Of a DNA stretch of 64,000 bases, positions 44,489 to 52,659 are shown piece by piece (positions within the stretch are counted from its first letter, which is position 1; each line of letters opens with the position of its first letter). A program made the translations under genes and the position numbers. The stretch lies in contig NZ_JACIDB010000001.1 in the NCBI RefSeq assembly GCF_014196115.1, forward strand, positions 1,216,654-1,280,653, read 5' to 3'. The notes under the pieces are model-generated. The model did not search any database and was not told the DNA's origin. It saw only the letters and a list, made by a program, of their open reading frames with translations. Source of the DNA: Sphingomonas aquatilis. GTDB taxonomy: Bacteria > Pseudomonadota > Alphaproteobacteria > Sphingomonadales > Sphingomonadaceae.

Positions 44489-46111
44489 ATGATCCGCTGG
44501 CTCCCCCTTCTGTTGCTGACCGCCGCCACGACGGCGTCGGCCGATCCCCGCGCGCCGATCCTGTCGCCGGCGCGGATCAAGGCCGATGTGAAGACGCTGA
44601 GCGCGGACGATTTTCACGGGCGCGGGCCGACCCAGCCGGGTGAGGCGATCACGCTCGCCTTCCTCGAAAAGCGGTTCGCGGCGCTCGGGCTGCGACCGGC
44701 GGGGGATGCGGGATATCGCCAGACCGTCCCGCTGCTGCGCTGGACGCGCGAGACCGCGCGGTTCGACCTGTCGCTGGGCGGCAAGACTGAGGCGCTGCGG
44801 CCCGGCGTCGAGATCGCGGCATCATCGCGTATCGTCGGGACGACGACGCTCGATCGCGCGGGCGTCGTCTTCGTCGGCTATGGCGTGGTCGAACCGCGGC
44901 TTGGCTATGATCCGTATCGCGGCGTCGATGTGCGCGGCAAGGTGGTGGTCGCGCTCGCGGGCGATCCCGATGTCGAGGCGGGGCGCGATCTGGGCTTCGG
45001 CGGGCGCGCATCCAGCCCCGCGGCGCGCACCAAATTGGCCGAGGCGCAGAAGCGTGGCGCCGCCGCCTTCTTCCAGATCCACGATACCTTCCCGTCGAGC
45101 TACCCCTGGCTGCAATTAGCCAACAGCGATGCGGTGCCCGGCTATGCGCTGGATACGGGCAGCGTTCCGCCGGCCTTCGGCATCCGCGGCACCTTGCGCA
45201 ACGACATCGGCGTCGCGCTGCTGCGGCAGGGCGGCCTCGATTACGCCGCCGCCAAGCGCGCGGCACAACGGGCGGACTTCCGCGGCGTCCCGTTGCAGGG
45301 CGTCGCCCTGTCCGCCGATGTCCGCACCAGCCTCGACCGGGCGGTCAGTCACAATATCGTCGGCATCCTGCCCGGCACCGATCCCGCTGCGGGCAGCATC
45401 CTGTATGGCGCGCATTGGGATGCCTATGGCGAGAATGCGTTCGATCCGCCCGCCGACCGGATCCGCAACGGCGCCGTGGACAATGGCACCGGCACCGCGA
45501 CCCTGCTGGAGATCGCGCGCGCCTTCGCGGCCGCGCCGCGCCTGCGCCGTTCGGTCGTGTTTGCCCTCTGGACCGCGGAGGAAAAGGGCCTGCTCGGCGC
45601 GACCTGGTATGCCGACCACCCCGCGCTGCCGCTGGCCACCACGGCGGCGCAATTCAACCTCGACCCGCATGTCGTGCTGGGGCGGACGCGCGACCTGGAG
45701 CTGATCGGGGTCGGCCGTACGCCGCTGGAGCAGGACCTCGCCCGCGTCGCCGCGGCGCAGGGGCTGCGGATCGTGCCGGAGGAGAATACCGAGGCGGGCT
45801 GGTATTACCGTTCCGACCATTATGCCTTCGCGCAAAAGGGCGTGCCGGGCGTCTATTTCCGTGCGGGACGCGATCTGGTGCGCGGGGGTGCCGCTGCGGG
45901 CGAGCGGGAGCGGGCGCGCTACAATGCCGAATGCTACCACCAGACCTGCGACGCGTTCAAACCGGGCTGGGACATGACCGGCGCGGCGCAGGAGGGCAGC
46001 GTCGCCTATGCGCTGGGCCGCGAGATCGCGGCCGGCGCGACCTGGCCGATGTGGAACGCCTCCGAACCGTTCGCCGCCGAACGCGCGAAGAGCGACGCGG
46101 CGCGCCGCTGA
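44489..46111 (+). CDS. exported M28-family metallopeptidase
   Basis: A 540-residue secreted zinc aminopeptidase-like protein. A short signal peptide (MIRWLPLLLLTAATTASA) is followed by a PA-like inserted domain (GVVFVGYGVVEPRLGYDPYR, GRASSPAARTKLAEAQKRGA) and the M28 catalytic domain. Zinc ligands are His309 (AHWDAYG), bridging Asp331 (AVDNGTG), Glu in TAEEKGLLG (with the general base), Asp in FNLDPHV and a late His in YRSDHYAFAQKGVPG. All ligands appear present. It probably removes N-terminal residues from peptides in the periplasm or outside. ATG 44489 was chosen because the longer frame lies inside putR. Convergent with the porin gene, 40 bases apart. Confidence 0.9.
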   Translation: MIRWLPLLLLTAATTASADPRAPILSPARIKADVKTLSADDFHGRGPTQPGEAITLAFLEKRFAALGLRPAGDAGYRQTVPLLRWTRETARFDLSLGGKTEALRPGVEIAASSRIVGTTTLDRAGVVFVGYGVVEPRLGYDPYRGVDVRGKVVVALAGDPDVEAGRDLGFGGRASSPAARTKLAEAQKRGAAAFFQIHDTFPSSYPWLQLANSDAVPGYALDTGSVPPAFGIRGTLRNDIGVALLRQGGLDYAAAKRAAQRADFRGVPLQGVALSADVRTSLDRAVSHNIVGILPGTDPAAGSILYGAHWDAYGENAFDPPADRIRNGAVDNGTGTATLLEIARAFAAAPRLRRSVVFALWTAEEKGLLGATWYADHPALPLATTAAQFNLDPHVVLGRTRDLELIGVGRTPLEQDLARVAAAQGLRIVPEENTEAGWYYRSDHYAFAQKGVPGVYFRAGRDLVRGGAAAGERERARYNAECYHQTCDAFKPGWDMTGAAQEGSVAYALGREIAAGATWPMWNASEPFAAERAKSDAARR

Positions 46112-46151
46112 CTCGCCGCCATTGCTGTCCGGCTCCGGCGGACGTCCCCGG

Positions 46152-47531
46152 TCAGAAGGCGCCGTGGGCCCGGAAGGCGAACACGTTGGCCGGCCCTCGA
46201 TCCCGATTGTAGCCGGGATTGGCGATAAACTGATAATCGACGGTCAGCTCTAAACCCCGCGCGGCGGCGATCTTGTAATAGGCCTCGCCAATCCGTTCGG
46301 CACCGGGGTTCGGCAGGCGGCCGTCCCCGACGAGGACGCCCAGGCCCCCGGCATCGAGATAACGTTGATGGTCGCGGCTGATCGCGTTGACGATGACGAC
46401 CGCCCCCAGCGTATCGCCGCTCCGTCCCCAACCGGCCCCGCGCAGCGACAGCCCGGCCTGCGCCGTCCGGTCGATGTCGGTGAAGTCATAGGGCTCGACC
46501 TGCCCGTCCGCGATGCCGGCGCGGGCGAAGACGCCGAGCGTGTCGGTGGCGGCCTGTTCGACGTTGACGCCGATGCCTGCCCGCGTGCGGCGGCTGCGCA
46601 CCAGGCCGGTATCGGCGGCGTCGCCGGTCCGGTTCGCCAGCGCCAGCGCCTCGTCGAAACGCCCGAACCGGCCGCGATTGCGGAAGAGCGTGACGCGTAC
46701 CGCGCCCGGCCGGCCGGCCAGCTGGTGGCGATGCTCCACCTCGGCATCGAGCTGATACTGGCCGAAGCCTCTCTCCAGCGTCTCGCCGTTCGGGACCTTC
46801 GACAGGTTGAAGGCGCCCAGGCGCAGCGTCCAGGCGGCCCGATACCATTCGGCGGCGATGCCGGTGCTATAGCCCCAGGCGTCGGCGGCATAATCGAAGC
46901 TGCCCGTGTCGACCGCCGACCAGTTGAGGAAGTCGGCACGCGGATCATGGGCGTAGCTGTTGGTGTCGAACACGTCGCCGACGCCGAACTTGCCGACGGT
47001 CAGCACCAGACGATCGGCGGTGCGCGATCCGGCGAGCTGGTTGGCGACGCCGGCCACCGCCTCGTGCGCGCCGCCCAGGTCGATGGTCTGGCGCAGGAAC
47101 AGCCGTTGCAGGCGCGTGTAGGGCGCGGAGCGGCCGACCTTATAGGCTTCCGCGCTGGGGAAGCCGGCGACGCCCAAGGTGTTGGACAGGCCGAAGCCCT
47201 GATCGATCTCCGGGTTCACCCACAACTCGCCGCCCGCCCAGGGCCGCACGCCGGCATAGAGCGTGACGTCGACGGTTTCCTTCGCCTGATGCGGCGTCAG
47301 GCTGTTGGCGCCGGCATAGGGCGAGGTGAAGCCGGGCGTGGCTTGCAGGACGACCGTCGCCTGCCCATGGACCGCGTAGCGCTGCTCGTCCGGCATGGCG
47401 TCGGGCGCGATCGGCGTGGCGGGCGCGGTGACGGCCGGCGCGCGGTCCTGGACGGTCTGCGCCGCAGCGGGCGCGTGCGGGATGAGGCCGGCGAGCGCGC
47501 AGGCGCCCGCCAGTGGGAAAAGCCGGGTCAT
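46152..47531 (-). CDS. OprB-family (carbohydrate-type) outer-membrane porin
   Basis: A 459-residue outer-membrane porin of the OprB family. It has a signal peptide (MTRLFPLAGACALAGLIPHA, cut near AAAQ) and a barrel with family marks: ANSLTPHQAKETVDVTLYAG, EIDQGFGLSNTLGVAGFPSA, LVLTVGKFGVGDVFD, YAADAWGYS, and the C-terminal strand set ELTVDYQFIANPGYNRDRGP then FAFRAHGAF with terminal Phe. OprB proteins often pass sugars, but here the gene lies 25 bases after an NRAMP metal transporter on the same strand with its own AAGGGG ribosome binding site. It may therefore pass metal ions; an outer-membrane channel paired with MntH is known in Bradyrhizobium (MnoP). Substrate is unproved. Confidence 0.88.
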   Translation of the reverse strand: MTRLFPLAGACALAGLIPHAPAAAQTVQDRAPAVTAPATPIAPDAMPDEQRYAVHGQATVVLQATPGFTSPYAGANSLTPHQAKETVDVTLYAGVRPWAGGELWVNPEIDQGFGLSNTLGVAGFPSAEAYKVGRSAPYTRLQRLFLRQTIDLGGAHEAVAGVANQLAGSRTADRLVLTVGKFGVGDVFDTNSYAHDPRADFLNWSAVDTGSFDYAADAWGYSTGIAAEWYRAAWTLRLGAFNLSKVPNGETLERGFGQYQLDAEVEHRHQLAGRPGAVRVTLFRNRGRFGRFDEALALANRTGDAADTGLVRSRRTRAGIGVNVEQAATDTLGVFARAGIADGQVEPYDFTDIDRTAQAGLSLRGAGWGRSGDTLGAVVIVNAISRDHQRYLDAGGLGVLVGDGRLPNPGAERIGEAYYKIAAARGLELTVDYQFIANPGYNRDRGPANVFAFRAHGAF

Positions 47532-47556
47532 GATAAGTCCCCTTGGACGGTGCCGG

Positions 47557-49212
47557 TTACAGCTGGTGTGTCAGCGCGAGGTGAATGATGCGGACGAGCA
47601 CGAAGCCGCCGGCGACGACGAGGTAGAGCCGCAGGATGCCGAGCCAGGCTTTCTCCACCCGCCCCAGCATGGCGGGCGCGAGGGTATCGAGCGGCGGCAT
47701 TCGCCAGTCCGCGCGGCCGCGACGGTCGATCGCCTCCGCCGTCCCGCCGGTCAGCAGGCGCAGGCCGACCCGGCCGATCAGCGCCAGCGCCGATCCCCCG
47801 CCCAAAATCCACAGCATCGCCGCCGCGCCGATCGTCGGGAACAGCACCGAAGCGGTCAGGATCACCGACAGCAGGACGAGGACGGCGATCACCGCGCCGG
47901 TAAACAGGTTCAGCCATCGCCCGTTGCGCCATGGCCCCAGCACCGCCGTGTCGTTGCACAGCAGCAGCAGGAACACGGTCGCGCTGGGCAGCAGGACGCC
48001 CGCGAGCGACTGCACTGCATTGGTCAGCAGACCCAGCGGCGTGCCCGGGATCAGCACCAGCGCCGCCGCGACTGCGATCAGCCCGGCGAAGACGAGATAG
48101 AAGGGGATCGAGTCCTTCGGCGAGCGGTGCAGCGAATGCCGGATGCCGAACGTGTCGCCGATAGCATAGGCCGTGCTGAGCGACACCGCCGCCGCGCCGA
48201 TGATCGAGGCATCGATCAGCGCGATGGCGAACAGGATGCCCATCAGCCGACCGGCATGCGCCTCGATCCCGCGGGCGATCGCGCCGGCATCCGTGAAGTG
48301 GCCGACGCCCGCGGTGCCGGCGAACGCGGCGGCGGTGAACGCCATCATCGCGACGGCGCCGACGATCACGACGGCGATGCCGACCCACAGATCGATCCGG
48401 CTATAGGCCATGAAGCGCGGCCCGATCCGCTTGTCGATCAAATAGCTCTGCTGGAAGAACAGCTGCCAGGGCGCGACGGTGGTGCCGACGATCGCGATGA
48501 TCAGGAGCATGACGTCGGCGAGCTGCCCGCCCGCGGGCATGTGCGGCACCACCATGTCGCGCGCGATCTGCCCGACCGGCGGGTGGATCGCGACGGCGAT
48601 CGGGACGAGCAACAGCGATCCGAACACCAGCACCATCATGAAGCGTTCGAACCGGCGAAAGCTGCCCGTGCTGGCGGCGGCGACGATCAGGATCGACGCG
48701 ATCGCCACGCCGCCAAGCCGCGGCACGCCGAGATAGTCGAGGCCCAGCGCGATGCCGATGAATTCGGTGACGATCGTCAGGGCGTTGAGCAGGAACAGGT
48801 CGATGACGCTGAACGCCCCCCAGAAGCGGCCGAAGCGCTGGAAGATCAGCCGGGCATGGCCGACCCCGGTCACCGCGCCGAGGCGCAGCACCATTTCCTG
48901 GTTCACATAGATGACGGGGACGAGCAGCAGCAGCGTCCACACAAGGCTGGTGCCGTAATTCTGGCCGGCTTCGGTATAGGTGCCGAACGCGCCGGCATCA
49001 TTGTCGCCGACCATGACGATCAGGCCGGGGCCGACGATTGCGGCCAGCGTCAGCAGACGGCGCCGCCAGCCACGGCGCGCGCCGGTGTCGGTTTCGGCGA
49101 TGGTGCCGAACGCACCGATGATGTCGCCCGTGTGGGCGCTGTCGAGATGAGCGGTGGCGCGCGGCGGGCGCGCACCGCCAGGGCCGCTCAGGGCCAGGGC
49201 ATGCAAGGTCAT
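47557..49212 (-). CDS. NRAMP-family divalent metal transporter with non-canonical metal site
   Basis: A 551-residue inner-membrane proton-coupled metal transporter with 11-12 predicted helices after a ~50-residue polar N-terminus. Helix 1 carries GPGLIVMVGDNDAGAFGTYT, so the NRAMP D-P-G-N motif is D-N-D-A-G (residues 70-74). Helix 6 has VGTTVAPWQLFFQQS, so the usual A/M-P-H with its metal-binding Met is A247-P-W. This places it outside the classical MntH group. Related variants that lost the Met are described as Mg2+ transporters, so Mn2+ should not be assumed. The gene lies between a 49-residue ORF and an OprB porin on the same strand, and its leader is long. Confidence 0.88.
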   Translation of the reverse strand: MTLHALALSGPGGARPPRATAHLDSAHTGDIIGAFGTIAETDTGARRGWRRRLLTLAAIVGPGLIVMVGDNDAGAFGTYTEAGQNYGTSLVWTLLLLVPVIYVNQEMVLRLGAVTGVGHARLIFQRFGRFWGAFSVIDLFLLNALTIVTEFIGIALGLDYLGVPRLGGVAIASILIVAAASTGSFRRFERFMMVLVFGSLLLVPIAVAIHPPVGQIARDMVVPHMPAGGQLADVMLLIIAIVGTTVAPWQLFFQQSYLIDKRIGPRFMAYSRIDLWVGIAVVIVGAVAMMAFTAAAFAGTAGVGHFTDAGAIARGIEAHAGRLMGILFAIALIDASIIGAAAVSLSTAYAIGDTFGIRHSLHRSPKDSIPFYLVFAGLIAVAAALVLIPGTPLGLLTNAVQSLAGVLLPSATVFLLLLCNDTAVLGPWRNGRWLNLFTGAVIAVLVLLSVILTASVLFPTIGAAAMLWILGGGSALALIGRVGLRLLTGGTAEAIDRRGRADWRMPPLDTLAPAMLGRVEKAWLGILRLYLVVAGGFVLVRIIHLALTHQL

Positions 49213-49256
49213 GGCACGAACTCCGCGTGCGGGTAATCTTTCAGGGGTGCGGCAGA

Positions 49257-49406
49257 TCAGGCGGCGCGGAACGCCGCCACGCGTCGGCGCGGGTCATCGT
49301 CCGTCGCGTGCAGGGGACGGGACGCGGCGAGGCGGATGCGCCGGCTGAAGGCTTCGACGCGGGTAGTGTCCACGTGCCGTTCGACACGCGCGAGATAGAT
49401 GGTCAT
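49257..49406 (-). CDS. small basic ORF (49 residues) upstream of the NRAMP gene
   Basis: A short open frame, MTIYLARVERHVDTTRVEAF then SRRIRLAASRPLHATDDD and a basic end VAAFRAA. It has an excellent ribosome binding site (AAGGAGGTCGCCC before ATG) and ends 44 bases before the NRAMP start, on the same strand. It has no membrane helix or known family; length and charge suggest a small soluble or nucleic-acid-binding protein, or a regulatory leader peptide. MntS-like small proteins affect manganese handling in E. coli, but there is no sequence likeness to claim. Support is the ribosome binding site and the position only. Confidence 0.55.
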   Translation of the reverse strand: MTIYLARVERHVDTTRVEAFSRRIRLAASRPLHATDDDPRRRVAAFRAA

Positions 49407-49835
49407 GGGCGACCTCCTTGGTTCCGGTGGCTGTCCGGTCCAGGAGATCGCGGCACCGCGTCAGGCGGTGGGCACGAACTCCCCGACCGGGTCACGTCCG
49501 GCGATGCCGATCAGCAGAGCAAAGCTCCTACTGTCGCCCTCGCTGGACATGGGGGTAGATCGAGGTTTCATTGCTGTCCTTCTTCGGCGCGCAGACGCGC
49601 GCCGTGGAATCGAGTCGCGACCGCCGCGACCGATGGCGCCAGATACGCCTCCGGGGCGTGGGATCAACCCCTCTTTCGCCCCGTCGTGACGCAGGGACAG
49701 GGCAGGGTGCCGCGACGGGAGAGGCGTGGCGATATGGCATGCCGCCCTGCCGATCCGGTGACGGACGGCAAGCGACAAAGCTGTCGCGACGACCCGGGAA
49801 TCGTCGCGTGTTCGGCTGATGCGCCGGTGCGGCTT
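49407..49835 (-). other. 429-base leader region upstream of the 49-residue ORF and NRAMP gene
   Basis: This region should hold the promoter and leader of the small ORF-NRAMP-porin operon, because the next gene (PRISE-type reductase) is also minus-strand and ends at 49836. A hairpin at 49512-49533 (minus-strand CAGTAG-G-AGC-TTT-GCT-CTGCTG) pairs better as minus-strand RNA through a G-U pair. A 29-codon minus-strand frame (MSSEGDSRSFALLIG...VPTA, 49461-49550) overlaps it. I do not recognise a known riboswitch class. The part beyond 49560 shows nothing definite. Confidence 0.45.
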
Positions 49836-50897
49836 TTACGGGATCAGCCGGTCGGCGCGCAGGCGTTCGAACAAGGCGAAAAAGGCATCGTCGGTCGGCT
49901 GGTATCCCGTGAACCCCAGCCGGCGGCTCTTGCTCATGTCGGTGACCACCTCGATCGGCCGGCCGAGGTCGGCATCGGTGTGCCAGGGGGAGGCGAGACG
50001 GGCGAGGTCCGGCTCGGCCAGCCCCTCGCGCGTCGCGATTGCGCGCCACAGCGCGGCGTCGTCCGCCATCTGCTGTTCCAGCGGCCGCACGATGCCATCG
50101 AACGGCGCCGCCGCGATGCCGAACCAGTCGGCGATGCGGTGCCACATCCACTGCCAGCGAAAGACGTCGCCGTTGACGACGTTGAACGCCTCGTCGTGCG
50201 CCGCTTCAGTGTCCGCCGCCCAGATGAGGTGGCGGGCGAGCTGCCGCGCATCGGTCATGTCGGTCAGGCCCGACCATTGCGCCGCCGATCCGGGAAACGT
50301 GAACGGCCGCCCCGTCTCGCGGCACAGCGTCGCATAGACCGCGAGCGTCGTGCCCATGTTCATAGCATTGCCGACGGCGAGACCGATCACGGTATGCGGG
50401 CGATGGACGCTCCAGGTGAAGCCGTCGCGCGCGGCGGCGGCGAACACCTCGTCCTCCTGCGCGTAATAGAAATTCTCGACGTCGAGCCGTCCCTGCTCCT
50501 CGCGGAACGGCGTCTGCGGCAGCGTGCCCTGCCCATAGGCCTCGAACGGCCCGAGATAATGTTTCAGTCCGGTGACCAGCGCGACATGGCGCGGGCCTGT
50601 CGGCTTGGCGAGGCCGTCTAGAAGGTTGCGCACCATGGCCGCGTTGACGCGGATGTTCTCCGCCTCGCTGTCCTGCCGCAACCATGTCGTGATGAAGACG
50701 GCGTCGGGGGCGATGCCGCGCAGCGCCGCGGCCGTGGCGCGCGCGTCCAGCAGATCCGCGGCGACCGGCTGTACGCCCGGCTGGCGGGACGGACGACGGG
50801 CGAGGCCGTGGACCGTCCAGCCCTGCTCGACCAACAAGGCCGCCGTCGCGCTGCCGACGATCCCGCTCGCGCCAACCACCAATGCCGTCTTCGTCAT
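49836..50897 (-). CDS. SDR oxidoreductase of the PRISE (progesterone 5-beta-reductase/iridoid synthase-like) type
   Basis: A 353-residue extended short-chain dehydrogenase. The NADP(H)-binding motif is VVGASGIVGSATAALL near residues 7-22. It has VFITTWLRQDSEAENIRVNA, VTGLKHYLGPFEAYG (the G-x-K-H-Y motif with Lys seen in PRISE enzymes in place of Y-x-x-x-K), ENFYYAQED (Tyr of the catalytic site) and WSVHRPHTVIGLAVGNAMN. PRISE enzymes reduce activated C=C bonds of enones. The physiological substrate is unknown. The ATG follows AAGGAGATAGCT. It is divergent from an HxlR regulator 91 bases away, which suggests induction by electrophilic compounds. Confidence 0.86.
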   Translation of the reverse strand: MTKTALVVGASGIVGSATAALLVEQGWTVHGLARRPSRQPGVQPVAADLLDARATAAALRGIAPDAVFITTWLRQDSEAENIRVNAAMVRNLLDGLAKPTGPRHVALVTGLKHYLGPFEAYGQGTLPQTPFREEQGRLDVENFYYAQEDEVFAAAARDGFTWSVHRPHTVIGLAVGNAMNMGTTLAVYATLCRETGRPFTFPGSAAQWSGLTDMTDARQLARHLIWAADTEAAHDEAFNVVNGDVFRWQWMWHRIADWFGIAAAPFDGIVRPLEQQMADDAALWRAIATREGLAEPDLARLASPWHTDADLGRPIEVVTDMSKSRRLGFTGYQPTDDAFFALFERLRADRLIP

Positions 50898-50988
50898 AGC
50901 TATCTCCTTGATAGGCGGAAGCTAGGCACGGCCCCGACACGCTTCTAGACGGCACCATTCGCGTACCCAGGCACCAGGAGGTAACCAC

Positions 50989-51369
50989 ATGCAACCGGGA
51001 ACGCCCGATGAGGAATGGCGCGAGGATTGCGCGCCGCGCCGCGTGCTGGAGCTGTTCGCGACCAAGTGGACCAGCATGGTGCTCCACACGCTGTCCGCCC
51101 GTCATGGCGGCGCCGCGCGCACGGGTGTGCTGCACCGCAGCCTGCCGGGTATATCGAAGAAGATGCTGACCCAGACGCTGCGCGATCTGGAGGCGAGCGG
51201 ATTGCTGAGCCGGCACGTGCAGAGCGCCATACCACCCGCCGTCGAATATCGCCTGACCGACTTGGGCCGGCGCTTCGTGGAGTTCGTCGAACTGCTCTAC
51301 GCCTGGGGGCGGGACAATGCGGACGCGCTGGACGCGCTGCATCCCCGTGCGACGTCGCGCCGGGCGTGA
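50989..51369 (+). CDS. HxlR-family transcriptional regulator
   Basis: A 126-residue winged-helix regulator. Family marks: an N-terminal Cys (EEWREDCAPRRVLELFATKW, Cys14), SMVLHTLSARHGGAARTGVLH, PGISKKMLTQTLRDLEASGLL, then EYRLTDLGRRFVEFV. HxlR proteins sense aldehydes, quinones or thiol-reactive compounds, often through that Cys. It has a near-ideal ribosome binding site (AGGAGGTAACCAC). The gene is divergent from the reductase, its likely target, with 91 bases between. Confidence 0.92.
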   Translation: MQPGTPDEEWREDCAPRRVLELFATKWTSMVLHTLSARHGGAARTGVLHRSLPGISKKMLTQTLRDLEASGLLSRHVQSAIPPAVEYRLTDLGRRFVEFVELLYAWGRDNADALDALHPRATSRRA

Positions 51370-51512
51370 CCGATCCGACGACCGGCTTTCAGGGAGGGAA
51401 CGGTCGGCGCGAACGCGACGAGTCGCGCACGAAGACAGTGGTGTCGCCCGGTCATGTCCCGTACACTTGCGAAAACGTACCCGACCACGGGTGTTTAGGA
51501 TTGAGGTGTACC

Positions 51513-51665
51513 GTGGACAAATGCAGCATGCAAAAGGCGTTCGATCACCTCGAGGCCGCGATGACCATTTTGGATGCGGAGGGGCAAACCGCTGCGGCGG
51601 CGCAGCTCGATCACGTGATGCAGATGGTTCAGGCCACCATCACCGCAGCGTCGGGCGCATCGTAA
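51513..51665 (+). CDS. small helical protein (50 residues)
   Basis: A 50-codon frame with GTG start at 51513 and GAGG 6 bases upstream; ATG 51528 is an alternative. The product is mostly amphipathic helix (MQKAFDHLEAAMTILDAEG then AAAQLDHVMQMVQATI), acidic to neutral, without signal or membrane segment. It resembles small helical proteins common in sphingomonads but I cannot name a family. Its 3' end overlaps the convergent PAS regulator gene by 37 bases. The coding pattern (helix heptads, stop after a small-residue tail) supports a real gene moderately. Confidence 0.5.
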   Translation: MDKCSMQKAFDHLEAAMTILDAEGQTAAAAQLDHVMQMVQATITAASGAS

Positions 51666-52294
51666 ACGGTCGCGAGCATCGCTTCGACCCGCTGCAACCC
51701 CGATTGGGTCAATAACAGGTCGATCGTCGGGTCTCCGTCCCGTTCGATGATGCCGCGTTGCTGCAGCACCGCGACCCAGCGCTGCGTGGTCGAGCGGGCG
51801 ATGCCGGCATAGGCGGCGATCTGGCTGATGCCGATGCTGCGCCCTTCCGCTTCCGCCAGATAGACGCCTATCAGGATCGATCCGATCGGGTCCGTGCTCA
51901 GATCGGGTCCGAACAGCCTGACGCGCGTCTCATGGACATGGCGGATGCTGAGGGCGGTCGCCCATAGCCGGGCCGGCGGCAATTGCCGCCCGTTATCCCG
52001 CCAGAACAAGGTGGCGATCAGGCGATCGGGGTCGGAGAAGCGCGTGACGAGCAGATTGGCCGCGATCGACGTGCCATCCGGGCGCAGATAGCGCTTCTGA
52101 AACCGGAGCGGCGCGGCGCCGTCCTCCAGCATCGCAAGCATATCGACGCTGCGCTGCAAATCGCGCGGGTCGGTAATGTCGCGAAACGAGGCGCCGATGA
52201 CATCGCTCTCCCCGCGCTTGAGCAGATCAAGAAAGGCCTGGTCGGCCTGAAGGATGACCCCGTCCAGTGAAGACACGCAATGTGCAGCTGGCAT
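51629..52294 (-). CDS. PAS-domain sensor with C-terminal winged-helix DNA-binding domain
   Basis: A 221-residue one-component regulator. Residues about 5-115 form a PAS domain (SLDGVILQADQAFLDLLKRG, VIGASFRDITDPRDLQ, RFQKRYLRPDGTSI). After a linker comes a MarR-like winged helix (STDPIGSILIGVYLAEAEGR, ISQIAAYAGIARSTTQRWVA, VLQQRGIIERDGD). The ligand or redox signal is unknown. The open frame reaches 52402, but ATG 52294 was chosen because a GGTGAG lies 6 bases upstream and the upstream codons run through AT-rich promoter-like DNA. A palindrome lies directly before the start, suggesting autoregulation. It is divergent from the HWE kinase gene. Confidence 0.78.
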   Translation of the reverse strand: MPAAHCVSSLDGVILQADQAFLDLLKRGESDVIGASFRDITDPRDLQRSVDMLAMLEDGAAPLRFQKRYLRPDGTSIAANLLVTRFSDPDRLIATLFWRDNGRQLPPARLWATALSIRHVHETRVRLFGPDLSTDPIGSILIGVYLAEAEGRSIGISQIAAYAGIARSTTQRWVAVLQQRGIIERDGDPTIDLLLTQSGLQRVEAMLATVYDAPDAAVMVA

Positions 52295-52305
52295 TTGTCT
52301 CACCG

Positions 52306-52349
52306 TTACCCCGTATCGGTAACATACATCAGTCGAATTTAGCCGCAAG
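52306..52349 (-). promoter_or_regulatory. candidate promoter with overlapping palindrome for the PAS regulator
   Basis: On the minus strand TTGCGG (-35-like, 52344-52349), a 16-base spacer and TATGTT (-10-like, 52322-52327) precede the PAS regulator. The palindrome GTTACC-N7-GGTAAC (52306-52324) overlaps the -10 end and the expected transcription start, ending 11 bases before the ATG. The arrangement fits an autoregulatory operator. It is AT-rich compared with its surroundings. Confidence 0.4.
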
Positions 52350-52659
52350 TCGGTTATGGGCTGATCGACAATTGTACGCAAATGGCAACACCTCTTCGTC
52401 ATGTAATGAAATATAGTCTAAACTGGATGTATATTTGACGCAGGCTCGCGATGGGATGGGCGATTGCTATCCGGCAACGGCCTCCGGCCTCCCGGTCGTG
52501 ACACGGCGTGGTCGATGCTTGCTGCCGATACAGCGATATGGAGCCGAAGCAGTCTAATCGCATTCGACCGCGCGTCGCCGGATGTTTGTGGCCCCGTCGT
52601 GCAGGGGCACCGGAAAAAAAGACGCTGCCAAAGGGCCGCGGGATGGCTAGACCCGTTCC
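52350..52659. other. spacer between PAS regulator and HWE kinase
   Basis: About 310 bases. 52350-52440 is markedly AT-rich (e.g. ATGTAATGAAATATAG, TGGATGTATATTTGACGC) and probably carries promoter elements for one or both divergent genes. From 52440 to 52659 the GC content returns to normal and short frames on both strands show no product. No repeat or RNA gene is recognised. Confidence 0.45.

Noticed and set aside
47557..49212. Automatic call as MntH manganese transporter
   Set aside because: The helix 1 and helix 6 metal-site motifs differ from MntH, so only the broad NRAMP family is claimed.
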